A DNA stretch of 39,595 bases from the NCBI GenBank assembly GCA_001672075.1, contig LJOT01000008.1:1-39595 (forward strand), read 5' to 3'. The translations under genes and the position numbers were made by a program. Below are positions 25,066-32,830 of the stretch, piece by piece (positions within the stretch are counted from its first letter, which is position 1; each line of letters begins with the position of its first letter). Under the pieces are notes generated by a model. That model had not been told where the DNA came from, did not search any database, and saw only the letters and a program-made list of their open reading frames with translations. This DNA is from Anabaena sp. CRKS33. GTDB taxonomy: Bacteria; Cyanobacteriota; Cyanobacteriia; Cyanobacteriales; Nostocaceae.

Positions 25066-25662
25066 ATGGCCAATATATTTTCTAAACTCAGGGATTTTGT
25101 CGGTTTGAATGAGCAGGTAGAATACGAATACTACGAAGAAGAAGCCGATGCCGGCGATAATTATCAGAATGTCTATCAACAACCCAATCCTCAGCCCACC
25201 CCACAGGAAACTACTCCTCCTCGACGTTGGCGAGAAAATCCACCTGCAACTACAGATGAAATAGCACCAACAGTATCCAAGCCTATGAGTAATGTTATTG
25301 GTATGCCGGGCGCAATTAATGGAATATCTGAAGTTCTAGTTTTAGAACCTCGCACCTTTGAAGAAATGCCCCAGGCAATTCAGGCCTTACGCGAACGCAA
25401 ATCAGTAGTATTAAACTTGACCATTATGGACCCCGATCAAGCTCAACGAGCAGTTGACTTTGTTGCAGGTGGTACTTATGCCCTAGACGGACATCAAGAG
25501 CGAATTGGCGAAAGCATCTTCTTATTTACCCCCAGTTGCGTACAAGTTAGCACCCAAGGCGGTTTAGTACATGAAGTACCTATTAACCAAGCCCGTCCTG
25601 CCCGTCCCCCTGTTACACCAACGTCAGCTTGGGGAAATGAACCCACGCGGATGGCACAGTAG
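25066..25662 (+). CDS. sepF: Cell division protein SepF
   Basis: A 198-residue FtsZ-binding division protein that tethers the Z-ring to the membrane; in cyanobacteria it was described as Cdv2. It has an N-terminal amphipathic helix ([14 protein letters not shown]), an acidic, Pro/Gln-rich linker (about 18-85) and a C-terminal SepF domain (about 95-178) with [19 protein letters not shown] and [19 protein letters not shown]. The start ATG at 25066 follows GGGAG (25053-25057) by eight bases. An in-frame GTG at 25057 overlaps that ribosome binding site and is rejected. Position between pipXY and proC is the conserved cyanobacterial order. Confidence 0.94.
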   Translation: MANIFSKLRDFVGLNEQVEYEYYEEEADAGDNYQNVYQQPNPQPTPQETTPPRRWRENPPATTDEIAPTVSKPMSNVIGMPGAINGISEVLVLEPRTFEEMPQAIQALRERKSVVLNLTIMDPDQAQRAVDFVAGGTYALDGHQERIGESIFLFTPSCVQVSTQGGLVHEVPINQARPARPPVTPTSAWGNEPTRMAQ

Positions 25663-25775
25663 CGCTAAATTGGTCATTAGTCCATAGTTTTAAATCCCCA
25701 ATTAATTGTATTCGCCCTAGCGTTTCGTAAACAAGGATAATTAACTATTAAGAATTGACCACTAGCTAGTGACTA

Positions 25776-26606
25776 ATGACAATGAATATAAAATTTGGCT
25801 TAATTGGTGGTGGGGTAATGGCAGAAGCTCTATTATCCCGCCTTATTGCAATTGGTACTTATCAACCATCAGAAATTATAGTCAGCGAACCCCAGGGGCA
25901 ACGCCGCAGCTATTTAGAACAAAAATATGGGATAGCTGTAACTACAGATAATAGTCTGGTTTTAGGGGAAGCACAGGAAGCCGTTATGTTGGCAGTCAAA
26001 CCCCAGATATTTACTACTGTAGCTCAAGAATTAGCACATATTCTCCCGACAGAAAATTCACCTGTGATCATTTCTATACTGGCGGGTGTAAATTTAAAAC
26101 AATTGGAAGCAGCCTTTAGCCAATTCCCCGTAATTCGCTCTATGCCTAACACTCCCGCCACAGTAGGCGCGGGAATAACGGCGATTTCTTTAGGTGCTTA
26201 CACTTACGCTAGTCATAAACAAATAGCAGAAAAGATTTTTGCCGCTGTGGGGGAAGTGGTGGAAGTTCCCGAAACCCTGATGAATGCAGTTACAGGCTTG
26301 TCTGGCAGTGGACCTGCTTATGTGGCATTGATGATCGAAGCTTTAGCTGATGGTGGTGTTGCTGTAGGTTTAACCAGAGCAATGGCACAACAACTAGCTA
26401 TACAAACAGTATTAGGAACAGCTAAACTGTTACAAGAAACCAAAATCCATCCTGCTGAACTCAAAGACAGAGTTACCAGCCCCGGTGGTACGACCATTGC
26501 TGGTGTTAGCGCGTTGGAAAAAGCCAGCTTCCGTTCCGCTGTCATCGAAGCTGTCAAAGCCTCGAAAGAACGCGCTCAGGAATTGGGGTTTGAAACTGTA
26601 ACTTAA
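25776..26606 (+). CDS. proC: Pyrroline-5-carboxylate reductase
   Basis: The 276-residue enzyme makes proline by NAD(P)H-dependent reduction of pyrroline-5-carboxylate. The N-terminal Rossmann domain has FGLIGGGVMAEALL (about 6-19), followed by MPNTPATVGAG. The helical dimerisation domain contains the family signature around SGSGPAYVALMIEALADGGV and SPGGTTIAGVSALE. Length is normal. It starts inside a TGACTAATGAC heptamer-like repeat, and an alternative ATG lies two codons downstream. The last 21 bases of the gene are part of a 35-bp sequence repeated at 28966-29000. Confidence 0.95.
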   Translation: MTMNIKFGLIGGGVMAEALLSRLIAIGTYQPSEIIVSEPQGQRRSYLEQKYGIAVTTDNSLVLGEAQEAVMLAVKPQIFTTVAQELAHILPTENSPVIISILAGVNLKQLEAAFSQFPVIRSMPNTPATVGAGITAISLGAYTYASHKQIAEKIFAAVGEVVEVPETLMNAVTGLSGSGPAYVALMIEALADGGVAVGLTRAMAQQLAIQTVLGTAKLLQETKIHPAELKDRVTSPGGTTIAGVSALEKASFRSAVIEAVKASKERAQELGFETVT

Positions 26607-26620
26607 ATTCTAGCCAGATG
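26586..26620 (+). repeat. 35-bp direct repeat, left copy (proC 3' end)
   Basis: The sequence starting GGGTTTGAAACTGTAACTTA and ending TAGCCAGATG covers the last codons and stop of proC plus 14 bp. An identical 35-bp copy lies at 28966-29000, 2380 bp away. A one-base indel separates the partly similar sequence further left (TTGGGG against CTTGGG). Confidence 0.95.
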
Positions 26621-26655
26621 ATGATCGCTGTCCAGATGTGTCTAGACTTAGGTAG

Positions 26656-26841
26656 TTTTGGGTAAGTTTTATAGAGCGGTGTCAGCATCATCATTTAACT
26701 TTGCTGTCTGAGTGTCCTAATTGTGGGGCGAGGTTTAAAATTCCGGCGTTGTGGGTTGATGGTTGGTGTCATCGGTGTTTTTTGCCGTTTGGGGAGATGG
26801 TAAAGAGTCAGAATTTTATTGAATCACATAACAAAACTTAA
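26656..26841 (+). pseudogene. C-terminal fragment of a two-CxxC (zinc-ribbon) protein
   Basis: An open frame without a start codon encodes a 61-residue tail. Its core is SECPNCGARFKIPALWVDG followed by WCHRCFLPFGEM, with CxxC pairs spaced like a zinc ribbon. The sequence looks like a real protein C-terminus, but nothing upstream continues it: a stop lies at 26653, right after the proC repeat. I read it as the 3' remnant of a lost gene. Larger cyanobacterial accessory proteins have tails of this style; I cannot name the parent. Confidence 0.6.
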
Positions 26842-26980
26842 ACATAAATCTTCAAAATCCTTATTTGATCATACTTTCAGCCATTCTTTGATTTTATAAA
26901 TTCCTAAATTTTTATTTTCAGTCACATAACCGTCACATAAGATTAATTTATTTATTCCATAGATATAAATAATCAATCAT

Positions 26981-28438
26981 TTATGCCCAAAATGGCACAT
27001 ATTTAGCGTGTTTCCTAGATTTATTTTCAGGATCATAGGGCTTAATTAAGTTTTCATTAATTGTATCCGCAATAATTCGGGAAGCCATAGAATAGTTTTT
27101 ATCATCAATAGCAAATCTTTGTCTTAAGGATTCATTAGTCATTTGTTCACGACAGACAAATCGTAAACAAGCGTGCTGATAACAAGCTCTCATGCGATCG
27201 CTTTTATCCATATCTTTTAATTCTCTATAGCTCAATAAAACAGCTTCCGTATGTTTGCTATTAACGTTAAACTTTGGAGCAGGTAATCCTAAATCCTCTA
27301 CCGAACGTATTACTTTATCTATACCACTACCACGTTCTTCACAAATATTAATTCTTCTCATAAAAGCAGCTAAATCTTCATTGCGAGATTGAGGTGGTAC
27401 ATCTATAAACCGCATTGTATCAACTAATGGTTCACCCGGATTTCTAATTTCCATACGATCAGAAAATATCTCGATAGTAGAACTAACACCAGTCATATTA
27501 AAATCTTGGTGAATCATAGCATTAGCAACTAATTCTCTAATCGCAATCTCTGGATACATTTTGATATTTTGGCGTAATGCTTGACCAATTTGTTCATTTT
27601 CAGGTAATTGATCATTAATAAATGCAATTATTTCTTCATAGCTTACAGCATAACCTTTCTCAAACACCCGTTCTCTTTGAGTAAAAATTCTACCTTTATC
27701 TTTGTAGATAATAACTCTAATTGCTTTTCTTCCTAGTCTTTCAAAATCGCTTAATTTTTTCGCAAAAAGAATCGCACCTAAATTAGTAATATCATAATAA
27801 TTATTGGCTTTTATATTAATTAGTTTTTCTTGTTCTAACCGCTCTAAAATCCCTTGTTTGTTGTCTGGTAAATTTTGTTTTGTTAATTCAAAATAACTGG
27901 GATAATTAATCTTAGTTAAAACTTCATCTGCTGTTATGTTTTCTAAAGCTATTCTTTTTTCAAAAGTTTGATAGGAAAATAAATTCCACAATTCTCTTTC
28001 TTTTTCTGGATATTCTTTAAGTTTTTTCTTATAGCTACCAACTCTAATATGTTCTATTCCTTGAAAACTAACAGGTTGATAATTAGCACTAGGAATTTCC
28101 AATAATACTAAATTTTGATTTTGAAACGTAAGTTCATAAATTTTAAAGTTAATTCTGGGTAAAAGAAGTTTAAGTAACCAATTTTCCAATTCTTCATTGC
28201 CAATTTTTGCTTGTTTAGGTTTAAATTGAGTACCTACAATATTACGAGTATTATCTTCAATTCCCCAAATTAAATAACCTGTATTTTGCCCGTGTAAAGT
28301 AGCTGAATTTGATAATGCTGAAATATATTCTCCTATTTCTTCTGGTTTTTTGTTATTTTGTTTAAATTCTACCCACTCGGTTTCTTGAGGAAGTGAAATT
28401 AGTTGTTGCACAATGATAGATAATTGACTTAATTCCAT
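26981..28438 (-). CDS. AlbA/Schlafen-type ATP-binding protein, putative transcriptional regulator
   Basis: A 485-residue protein. The N-terminal Schlafen/AlbA_2 domain begins with WVEFKQNNK (22-30) and GYLIWGIEDNTRNIVGTQF (54-72). The middle region leads to a GHKL-type ATP-binding C-terminal domain with ELVANAMIHQDFN, IEIFSDRMEIRNPGEP and RGSGIDKVI. A winged-helix-like end is suggested by the last 60 residues. Proteins of this layout are often labelled RecG-like or putative regulators and are frequent in accessory regions and defence loci of cyanobacteria. Their precise function is not established. AAGGAA precedes the ATG. It is the only intact gene between the two 35-bp direct repeats, so it may be cargo of a small inserted segment. 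Confidence 0.8.
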   Translation of the reverse strand: MELSQLSIIVQQLISLPQETEWVEFKQNNKKPEEIGEYISALSNSATLHGQNTGYLIWGIEDNTRNIVGTQFKPKQAKIGNEELENWLLKLLLPRINFKIYELTFQNQNLVLLEIPSANYQPVSFQGIEHIRVGSYKKKLKEYPEKERELWNLFSYQTFEKRIALENITADEVLTKINYPSYFELTKQNLPDNKQGILERLEQEKLINIKANNYYDITNLGAILFAKKLSDFERLGRKAIRVIIYKDKGRIFTQRERVFEKGYAVSYEEIIAFINDQLPENEQIGQALRQNIKMYPEIAIRELVANAMIHQDFNMTGVSSTIEIFSDRMEIRNPGEPLVDTMRFIDVPPQSRNEDLAAFMRRINICEERGSGIDKVIRSVEDLGLPAPKFNVNSKHTEAVLLSYRELKDMDKSDRMRACYQHACLRFVCREQMTNESLRQRFAIDDKNYSMASRIIADTINENLIKPYDPENKSRKHAKYVPFWA

Positions 28439-28535
28439 AATTTTCCTTGGAATATATGTTATTTATGATTCATAAGCCACAAATTGTAAATTAATATAGT
28501 TTATCTCCTAAATTTAATTCGGTTTGGCTCTTGCT

Positions 28536-28696
28536 CACAGGGATGCGATCGCTCTTTTCGGAGCAAATTCTACCAAAGAAAGCGAATCATCCTGTGATAA
28601 TAACATAAACCGCTTCCCCTGACCCGAAATAAACAACTCTGGTTCTTGTTCCTTGAGTTGTTTTAGAGTTACACAGGCAATATCAAAACTTATCCC
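28536..28696 (-). pseudogene. Small gene remnant
   Basis: A minus-strand frame of 53 codons has no start codon after the upstream stop (TAG at 28697-28699). It includes KQLKEQEPELFISGQGKRF and ends with FAPKRAIASL. Composition and a clean end resemble a real small protein. It may be a truncated antitoxin-like or hypothetical gene; I cannot name it. Confidence 0.35.
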
Positions 28697-28836
28697 CTAT
28701 TTGTAAATCTCTTAGAATCTATATAAAATTTACTAAACGGGGCTAAATCCACTAAGTATTTATGCCCAAGTAGCAGTTATAGTCATTTATTCGAGCGATG
28801 GTTCGCTAGGATTGTGAGGCGATCGCTAGTCTTATG

Positions 28837-28947
28837 TTATGGGTATTGTAACTCTAATAAACCTCGTTTTAACATATCGTTAACATAATGATTCCGAATG
28901 CTGTCTGGTTCTCTTCCTAGCAATTCGGCTAATGTTCGGAGTTTAGT
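28837..28947 (-). pseudogene. C-terminal winged-helix remnant
   Basis: A minus-strand frame of 36 codons, opened by a stop (28948-28950) and without a start, encodes TLAELLGREPDSIRNHYVND then MLKRGLLELQYP. This is the style of the winged-helix tail found at the end of Fic or AlbA/Schlafen ATP-binding proteins. It is a relic of such a gene, close to the intact one at 26981-28438. Confidence 0.5.
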
Positions 28948-28965
28948 TTATAATGTTCGGAGCTT

Positions 28966-29000
28966 GGGTTTGAAACTGTAACTTAAATTCTAGCCAGATG
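28966..29000 (+). repeat. 35-bp direct repeat, right copy
   Basis: A perfect copy of 26586-26620, carrying the last six codons and stop of proC in a place with no proC gene. Just before it AATGTTCGGAG occurs twice (28931 and 28952). Together the copies look like the scar of an insertion or of a duplication at the proC 3' end. Confidence 0.95.
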
Positions 29001-29065
29001 TAGACAAACTTGCCGAAATGTACTTTTTTAGATTAAATAGTAATCAAAACATTGGAGGTCGAACA

Positions 29066-29122
29066 ATGTTACTCAGTTTCCAGACTGCGCTCATCCCAAA
29101 TAACCAACAAGTTACAGCTTAA
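29066..29122 (+). CDS. Possible 18-residue leader or micro-ORF
   Basis: ATG at 29066 follows a near-perfect ribosome binding site, GGAGGT at 29054-29059 (six-base gap). The frame gives MLLSFQTALIPNNQQVTA before TAA. It lies 54 bp before the next gene, which also has a strong ribosome binding site. It could be a leader peptide, a tiny protein, or the surviving 5' end of a truncated gene. Translation is supported only by the site, not by any family. Confidence 0.35.
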   Translation: MLLSFQTALIPNNQQVTA

Positions 29123-29176
29123 AGATATTTAGAGCATTTAAAATCTTTTTAAGACATTTATAGGAGGAAAATAATC

Positions 29177-29683
29177 ATGCAAACTGGAAAGATGACCATA
29201 GGACAGGCTAAGTTAAAAATGACTCTTTGGAATGCAGAAGCAGAGTCAAATTCAAGTATGGATTTATACTTATGGCTACAAGAGATCGGTTTACCTCAAG
29301 AGGTTGTCACGAGATTACACCAGCTGATTCGCAATACTATCAGAGTTGGTAAAAAAGTTGTTGCTATAGGCAAGGTGGTACTGATAAAAATTTTCGAGTT
29401 TGTCAAAGCACACCCCTTATTAGTTGCTAGTGCTGGAATATGTGCTGTTGTTGCCTGTGCTATATACAGTTTAACTGTTTCGATTCCATTTTTAGGTCAA
29501 TTCCTAGAACCTGTGGCTAGAGCTTTAGGAATAGGTATTGTCACCACTGGAGCAGTTGTAGGGCATATACTTGATAAACAATTTACAGGTGTAGGAGAAA
29601 ATATTGTTGAAGTTGCACGTGAGTTTTTCCAACTGCTGACTGATGTTTTCAGTGCGGTTGCTCATGAAGTTGCTTTTACCTAA
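29177..29683 (+). CDS. Small membrane protein of unknown function
   Basis: A 168-residue protein. The N-terminal half is soluble and helical. About residues 75-97 form one hydrophobic segment (LLVASAGICAVVACAIYSL) and about 112-130 another weaker one (ALGIGIVTTGAVVGHI). A hydrophilic end has FFQLLTDVFSAVAHEV. The start is well supported by AGGAGG at 29162-29167. I do not recognise a family. It is 35 bp upstream of another hydrophobic, glycine-rich protein, so the pair probably works together at a membrane. Confidence 0.65.
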   Translation: MQTGKMTIGQAKLKMTLWNAEAESNSSMDLYLWLQEIGLPQEVVTRLHQLIRNTIRVGKKVVAIGKVVLIKIFEFVKAHPLLVASAGICAVVACAIYSLTVSIPFLGQFLEPVARALGIGIVTTGAVVGHILDKQFTGVGENIVEVAREFFQLLTDVFSAVAHEVAFT

Positions 29684-29718
29684 ATTTACTCAAATATGCA
29701 ATTAAACTGGAGACTTTT

Positions 29719-30273
29719 ATGACAAACAAGAAACTTAGTAAAGAAGAATTACTCAAAGCAATTGAGCAGATAGAAAACAATCCTGATGATCGAATTAATT
29801 TTTTAACAGATATTGGTGCTATTGGTGTTGGTGCTGTTGGTGCCGGTGCAGCAGCATTTGCTTTTGGTGGCACAGCAGTCCCTATTCTCTTTGGATTAAT
29901 TACCATACCAGTTGCAGCGCCTATAGGGGTAGTTGCTGGAGCAGCAGCATTAGGAGGAGCAGCGCTTTTTGGTGTCAAGAGGTTTTTAATAGATGGAACA
30001 CATCAGCAAGGTAAGCGAGAAGAAATACTCAGACAGTTAAAAGAGAAGCTACGGGAACTGGAAACTGAGGAAAGAAAATCTACCATTGGGGACAATGACA
30101 AAAATAAGTTTTATAGTTTCCTAAAAGAGCCATTAAAGCTGAATCTGATTAGTCCTGAAGATGCTCAAAGATTAATGGAACTTGTAGAAAAAGGTGAACT
30201 GTCAATTAGTGAGGCTTACCAAGTTGTACAAGATATCTTATCTGAGGTAAGAGGACTTCCAGTGAAGAACTAA
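29719..30273 (+). CDS. Glycine/alanine-rich membrane-associated protein of unknown function
   Basis: A 184-residue protein. A charged helix (1-30) leads to a Gly/Ala-rich hydrophobic region (about 31-86) with small-residue spacing such as IGVGAVGAGAAAFAFGG, like glycine-zipper membrane segments. A strongly charged coiled-coil region follows (about 95-122, REEILRQLKEKLRELETEE), then a helical C-terminal domain with SPEDAQRLMELVEKGELS and EAYQVVQDIL. GGAGA lies upstream of the ATG. No family is recognised. A bacterial pore-forming or membrane-scaffold role is possible but unsupported beyond composition. It is paired with the preceding gene and precedes the CcbP-like gene. Confidence 0.65.
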   Translation: MTNKKLSKEELLKAIEQIENNPDDRINFLTDIGAIGVGAVGAGAAAFAFGGTAVPILFGLITIPVAAPIGVVAGAAALGGAALFGVKRFLIDGTHQQGKREEILRQLKEKLRELETEERKSTIGDNDKNKFYSFLKEPLKLNLISPEDAQRLMELVEKGELSISEAYQVVQDILSEVRGLPVKN

Positions 30274-30343
30274 GCACAAAGGAAAAAAATAAGTCAAAGC
30301 TGTATTAGCACGGGCAAGATATTTTATTAGATATCCCAATTTT

Positions 30344-30724
30344 ATGCCAAGTATCGAAGCTGATGATATACGGGAACATCGCATTAAAACAGAAATTCTT
30401 GTTGATGCGGAGGACAAAGAAAAAAGGGCAATGGGCTGGTATTATTATCTAGATGATACTCTCAATGTTCCTTTTTTAGCCAAGTGGAAAAAAAAGAGTA
30501 GGAAGTCAGGAGTTGTGGAAGAAAAAGAAGTGGAAGTGCTGGGAATGGCTCCTGATGATGAATGTCTGAAAGATATGTTTGTGGAGGTGGTTTATCCAGT
30601 TGGTAAGGACGAGGATATTTTTTCAGCCAAGTTGTCAGAAATTGAAGCTATAGATGCAGATGAAGACACTAAAGAAGCATTAGCGGATTGGCAATATTGG
30701 CTAATGAGAGGGTATAAATTTTAA
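30344..30724 (+). CDS. ccbP: CcbP-like cyanobacterial calcium-binding protein
   Basis: A 126-residue acidic protein that matches the CcbP family in its characteristic blocks: RAMGWYYYLDD (28-38), VEVLGMAPDDECLKDMFVEV (63-82) and DEDTKEALADWQYWLMRGY (106-124). CcbP binds calcium through surface acidic residues rather than EF-hands. In Anabaena it lowers free calcium and must be removed for heterocysts to form; it is repressed by NtcA and degraded through HetR. This copy carries a basic insert (KKKSRKSG, about 50-56). The genome may hold a paralogue, so equivalence to the Anabaena regulator is inference. It converges on feoA. Confidence 0.8.
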   Translation: MPSIEADDIREHRIKTEILVDAEDKEKRAMGWYYYLDDTLNVPFLAKWKKKSRKSGVVEEKEVEVLGMAPDDECLKDMFVEVVYPVGKDEDIFSAKLSEIEAIDADEDTKEALADWQYWLMRGYKF

Positions 30725-30800
30725 TTAAGGTTTGAATCAAGGCTGAAAACAAACAGAGCAGATTTTGTTTCTTTGTTTATTGCCAAACTACAATGAACAC

Positions 30801-30828
30801 ATATAGGAATCCTGGTTGATTCCTATAT
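30801..30828. terminator. Long perfect stem-loop between ccbP and feoA
   Basis: ATATAGGAATC (30801-30811) and GATTCCTATAT (30818-30828) form an 11-bp perfect stem with a CTGGTT loop, placed between converging genes. There is no T-run on either side, so it may be a weak bidirectional terminator or an mRNA 3' stabiliser. Confidence 0.6.
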
Positions 30829-30830
30829 GG

Positions 30831-31082
30831 TCAGGAATCAAGCACCCGCACATAAATAGCCCGCGCTATTTGGCGATTTATAGTCATAGATAAACTACCA
30901 CATTTAATAATAAAAGTAGGAAATTGCTGTTCTACAGTAATGGTATTACCTGTTTTAATGCCCATTGATATCAGCTTTTTTCTAATTGTCTCATCCTGAG
31001 TTTGACAAAAAGTAACTATGCCACATTCTCCTGATTTTAGTAACTCTAAAGAACAGCCCATAACAGTAAAAGGGGTAAACAT
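30831..31082 (-). CDS. feoA: FeoA-domain protein linked to the nif cluster
   Basis: An 83-residue FeoA/SH3-like beta-barrel protein. Residues of the form KLISMGIKTGNTITV and ARAIYVRVL are typical. FeoA assists the FeoB ferrous-iron transporter, and here the likely context is iron supply for nitrogenase; there is no feoB in the window. The start ATG at 31082 is chosen because a longer frame reaching 31184 would run through a strong fdxH terminator (31113-31145). An ATG at 31061 (MGCSLELL) is also possible. In related genomes a feoA-type gene follows fdxH in the same order. Confidence 0.8.
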   Translation of the reverse strand: MFTPFTVMGCSLELLKSGECGIVTFCQTQDETIRKKLISMGIKTGNTITVEQQFPTFIIKCGSLSMTINRQIARAIYVRVLDS

Positions 31083-31112
31083 TGGATTATCAAAATAAAA
31101 AGTAAAAATTGA

Positions 31113-31145
31113 AATGATGAAAGATGATAAACATCCTTCATCATT
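31113..31145 (-). terminator. Terminator of the nif/fdxH transcript
   Basis: AATGATGAAAGATG (31113-31126) and CATCCTTCATCATT (31132-31145) pair at 13 of 14 positions with a five-base loop. On the minus strand the stem is followed by TCAATTTTTACTTTTTATTT. It lies 48 bp after the fdxH stop and inside the long version of the feoA frame. Confidence 0.85.
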
Positions 31146-31192
31146 GTCAAAGTAAAAGAATTTAGAAATCCTAAATCCCGACAAATATTGTA

Positions 31193-31492
31193 TTAAGCAA
31201 GATAAGGTTCTTGGTGGGTTTTGATTGTGCAGTTAGAACGGGGATAGGTAACACACAATAAGGCGAATCCTTTGCCCATTTGCTCATCATCTAAAAAGGA
31301 TTGATCATCTTGATTGATTTCACCTTCAACAATCTTACCAACACAGCTAGAGCAAGCGCCGGATTTACAAGAGAAAGGTAATTCCAGACCAGCTTCTTCT
31401 GCTGCGTCTACAATTGTCATCTCTTCATCACATTCAATTGTGGTGTCTATATCTTCTTTTTTGTTGATCAATCTTACTTGATATGTTGCCAT
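31193..31492 (-). CDS. fdxH: Heterocyst [2Fe-2S] ferredoxin
   Basis: A 99-residue plant-type ferredoxin that donates electrons to nitrogenase reductase (NifH) in heterocysts. The four cluster cysteines are C42, C47, C50 and C80 in the CX4CX2CX29C pattern. GGAG-type ribosome binding site (GAGGAG) lies eight bases before the ATG. Its place after nifW-hesA-hesB marks it as FdxH rather than the photosynthetic ferredoxin PetF. A terminator directly follows. Confidence 0.95.
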   Translation of the reverse strand: MATYQVRLINKKEDIDTTIECDEEMTIVDAAEEAGLELPFSCKSGACSSCVGKIVEGEINQDDQSFLDDEQMGKGFALLCVTYPRSNCTIKTHQEPYLA

Positions 31493-31598
31493 TTTTCGAT
31501 TCTCCTCAAAGATTAATGAAGTGAGTTTTTTGAGTGAGTTAAATTTCCCTAATTGAATTCAAAATTCAAAATAAAGGATCTAACTTTTGAAGTTTGAA

Positions 31599-31976
31599 CT
31601 ATTTACCGCAGGGTACACCATTGGGAGTACCATCACTGGTTTTAAAAGACTTGCCACAACCGCAGGTATCAGTTGCATTGGGATTGGAAAACTTAAAACC
31701 GCTATCCATAACTCCCTCAACAAAATCAACTACCACACCTGCTAATAACGGCGCACTTTTAGCATCAACATAAATCAACACATTTCCTTGTTGAGTTACG
31801 ATATCATCAGGTTGGGGCTTGCTAGTAATTTCGATGCCATACTCATAGCCACTGCAACCACCATCTTTAACCGAGATGCGGACACCTTTTGTCGCGTTAT
31901 TAGTTTCGTCGGTTGCAGAACCCTTGACAAATGCCCAGAGACGAAATTCTGCCTTTTCTGTTAAAGTAACAGTCAT
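31599..31976 (-). CDS. hesB: HesB/IscA-type iron-sulfur assembly protein
   Basis: A 125-residue A-type carrier for iron-sulfur cluster assembly. The cysteines C41 (GGCSGY), C105 and C107 (TCGCGKSF) form the CX63CGC pattern of the family. The start at 31976 (MTVTLTEKA) is preferred; the frame is open further to 32132, but that would overlap the end of hesA and add 52 unrelated residues. It sits 61 bp after hesA. The C-terminal extension (TSDGTPNGVPCGK) after the CGC motif is typical of the nif-linked HesB form. Confidence 0.93.
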   Translation of the reverse strand: MTVTLTEKAEFRLWAFVKGSATDETNNATKGVRISVKDGGCSGYEYGIEITSKPQPDDIVTQQGNVLIYVDAKSAPLLAGVVVDFVEGVMDSGFKFSNPNATDTCGCGKSFKTSDGTPNGVPCGK

Positions 31977-32037
31977 TTTGTGTTCTATTCTGTAGCGAAT
32001 ATTCTGATTTGGATGTGGATTTTCAAAAAGTGGTAAC

Positions 32038-32820
32038 TTACACCGTTGCGGCTTGAGATTGGGAATATCTCCAAGGGGCAGTATTACCGCAGACTGGACA
32101 ATTGCGATCGCGGTGAGAACGACGTTTAGCAAATTCCATTCTGTTTAAATCAATGGTCAGTAATTCTGATAACAGCGGTTGACTAAAACCAGTAATCAGC
32201 TTTACCGCTTCCAAAGCGGTCAAACAGGCCAAGGTCCCAGAAACCGCCCCCAGCACGGAAAAACCGCGTCGGTCCCAATCAGGCTTTTCTGGAAACAGAC
32301 AAGATAAACAAGGGGTGACACCGGGAATAATCGTGGTTAGGTAAGCCTCCATTCCGTCCATAGCAGCCTCTACCATGGGCTTGCGCCAGCGTACACAGGC
32401 TTCATTTAACAAATTGCGTTCAGTGAAATTATGAGCGCAATCCAAAGCCATATCCGCCGACTGTACCAACCCATCGACATTTTCTGCGGTAATGTAATCG
32501 TGAACCACGTCCACTTGAACATCAGGATTGATGGCTTTAAGGGTTTCTTGGGCTTTAAATACTCTGGGTTTACCCACCCAGTCGTCAGTCATCAAAACCT
32601 GACGATTCATATCATCCAGCCGCAAATCACCACCTCGGACTAGGATCAGCCGCCCAACGCCTGCTACTGTTAAGTAAAGCGCCGCCGTGCCACCTAATCC
32701 ACCCACACCTGACACTAAAACAGTCGCTGATTTTAGGCGCTTTTGAGCTAATTCACCAAAATTAGGAAGCATCATTTGGCGACTATAGCGTTCCAATTCG
32801 GTAGGCGTTAGGTTAATCAC
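32038..32820 (-). CDS. hesA: HesA, ThiF/MoeB-family adenylyltransferase-like protein
   Basis: A 260-residue member of the E1-like/ThiF/MoeB superfamily. The nucleotide-binding motif is SGVGGLGGTAALYL (about 34-47). DMNRQVLMTDDWVGKPR (about 69-85) is also typical. Two CxxC pairs (CLSC in PCLSCLF and CPVC near the C-terminus) should bind zinc. HesA is nif-associated and thought to act in metal-cofactor maturation (molybdenum or iron-sulfur). It is 10 bp after nifW and precedes hesB. Confidence 0.93.
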   Translation of the reverse strand: MINLTPTELERYSRQMMLPNFGELAQKRLKSATVLVSGVGGLGGTAALYLTVAGVGRLILVRGGDLRLDDMNRQVLMTDDWVGKPRVFKAQETLKAINPDVQVDVVHDYITAENVDGLVQSADMALDCAHNFTERNLLNEACVRWRKPMVEAAMDGMEAYLTTIIPGVTPCLSCLFPEKPDWDRRGFSVLGAVSGTLACLTALEAVKLITGFSQPLLSELLTIDLNRMEFAKRRSHRDRNCPVCGNTAPWRYSQSQAATV

Positions 32821-32830
32821 TTTTTAACTC

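Noticed and set aside
26586..29000. Intact integrative element or insertion sequence
   Set aside because: No integrase or transposase gene and no terminal inverted repeats are visible, only direct repeats and remnants.
31083..31184. Extended FeoA N-terminus
   Set aside because: Contains the nif/fdxH terminator stem-loop and no FeoA similarity.
31977..32132. Extended HesB N-terminus overlapping hesA
   Set aside because: The added 52 residues overlap the hesA 3' end in another frame and are not part of the A-type carrier family.
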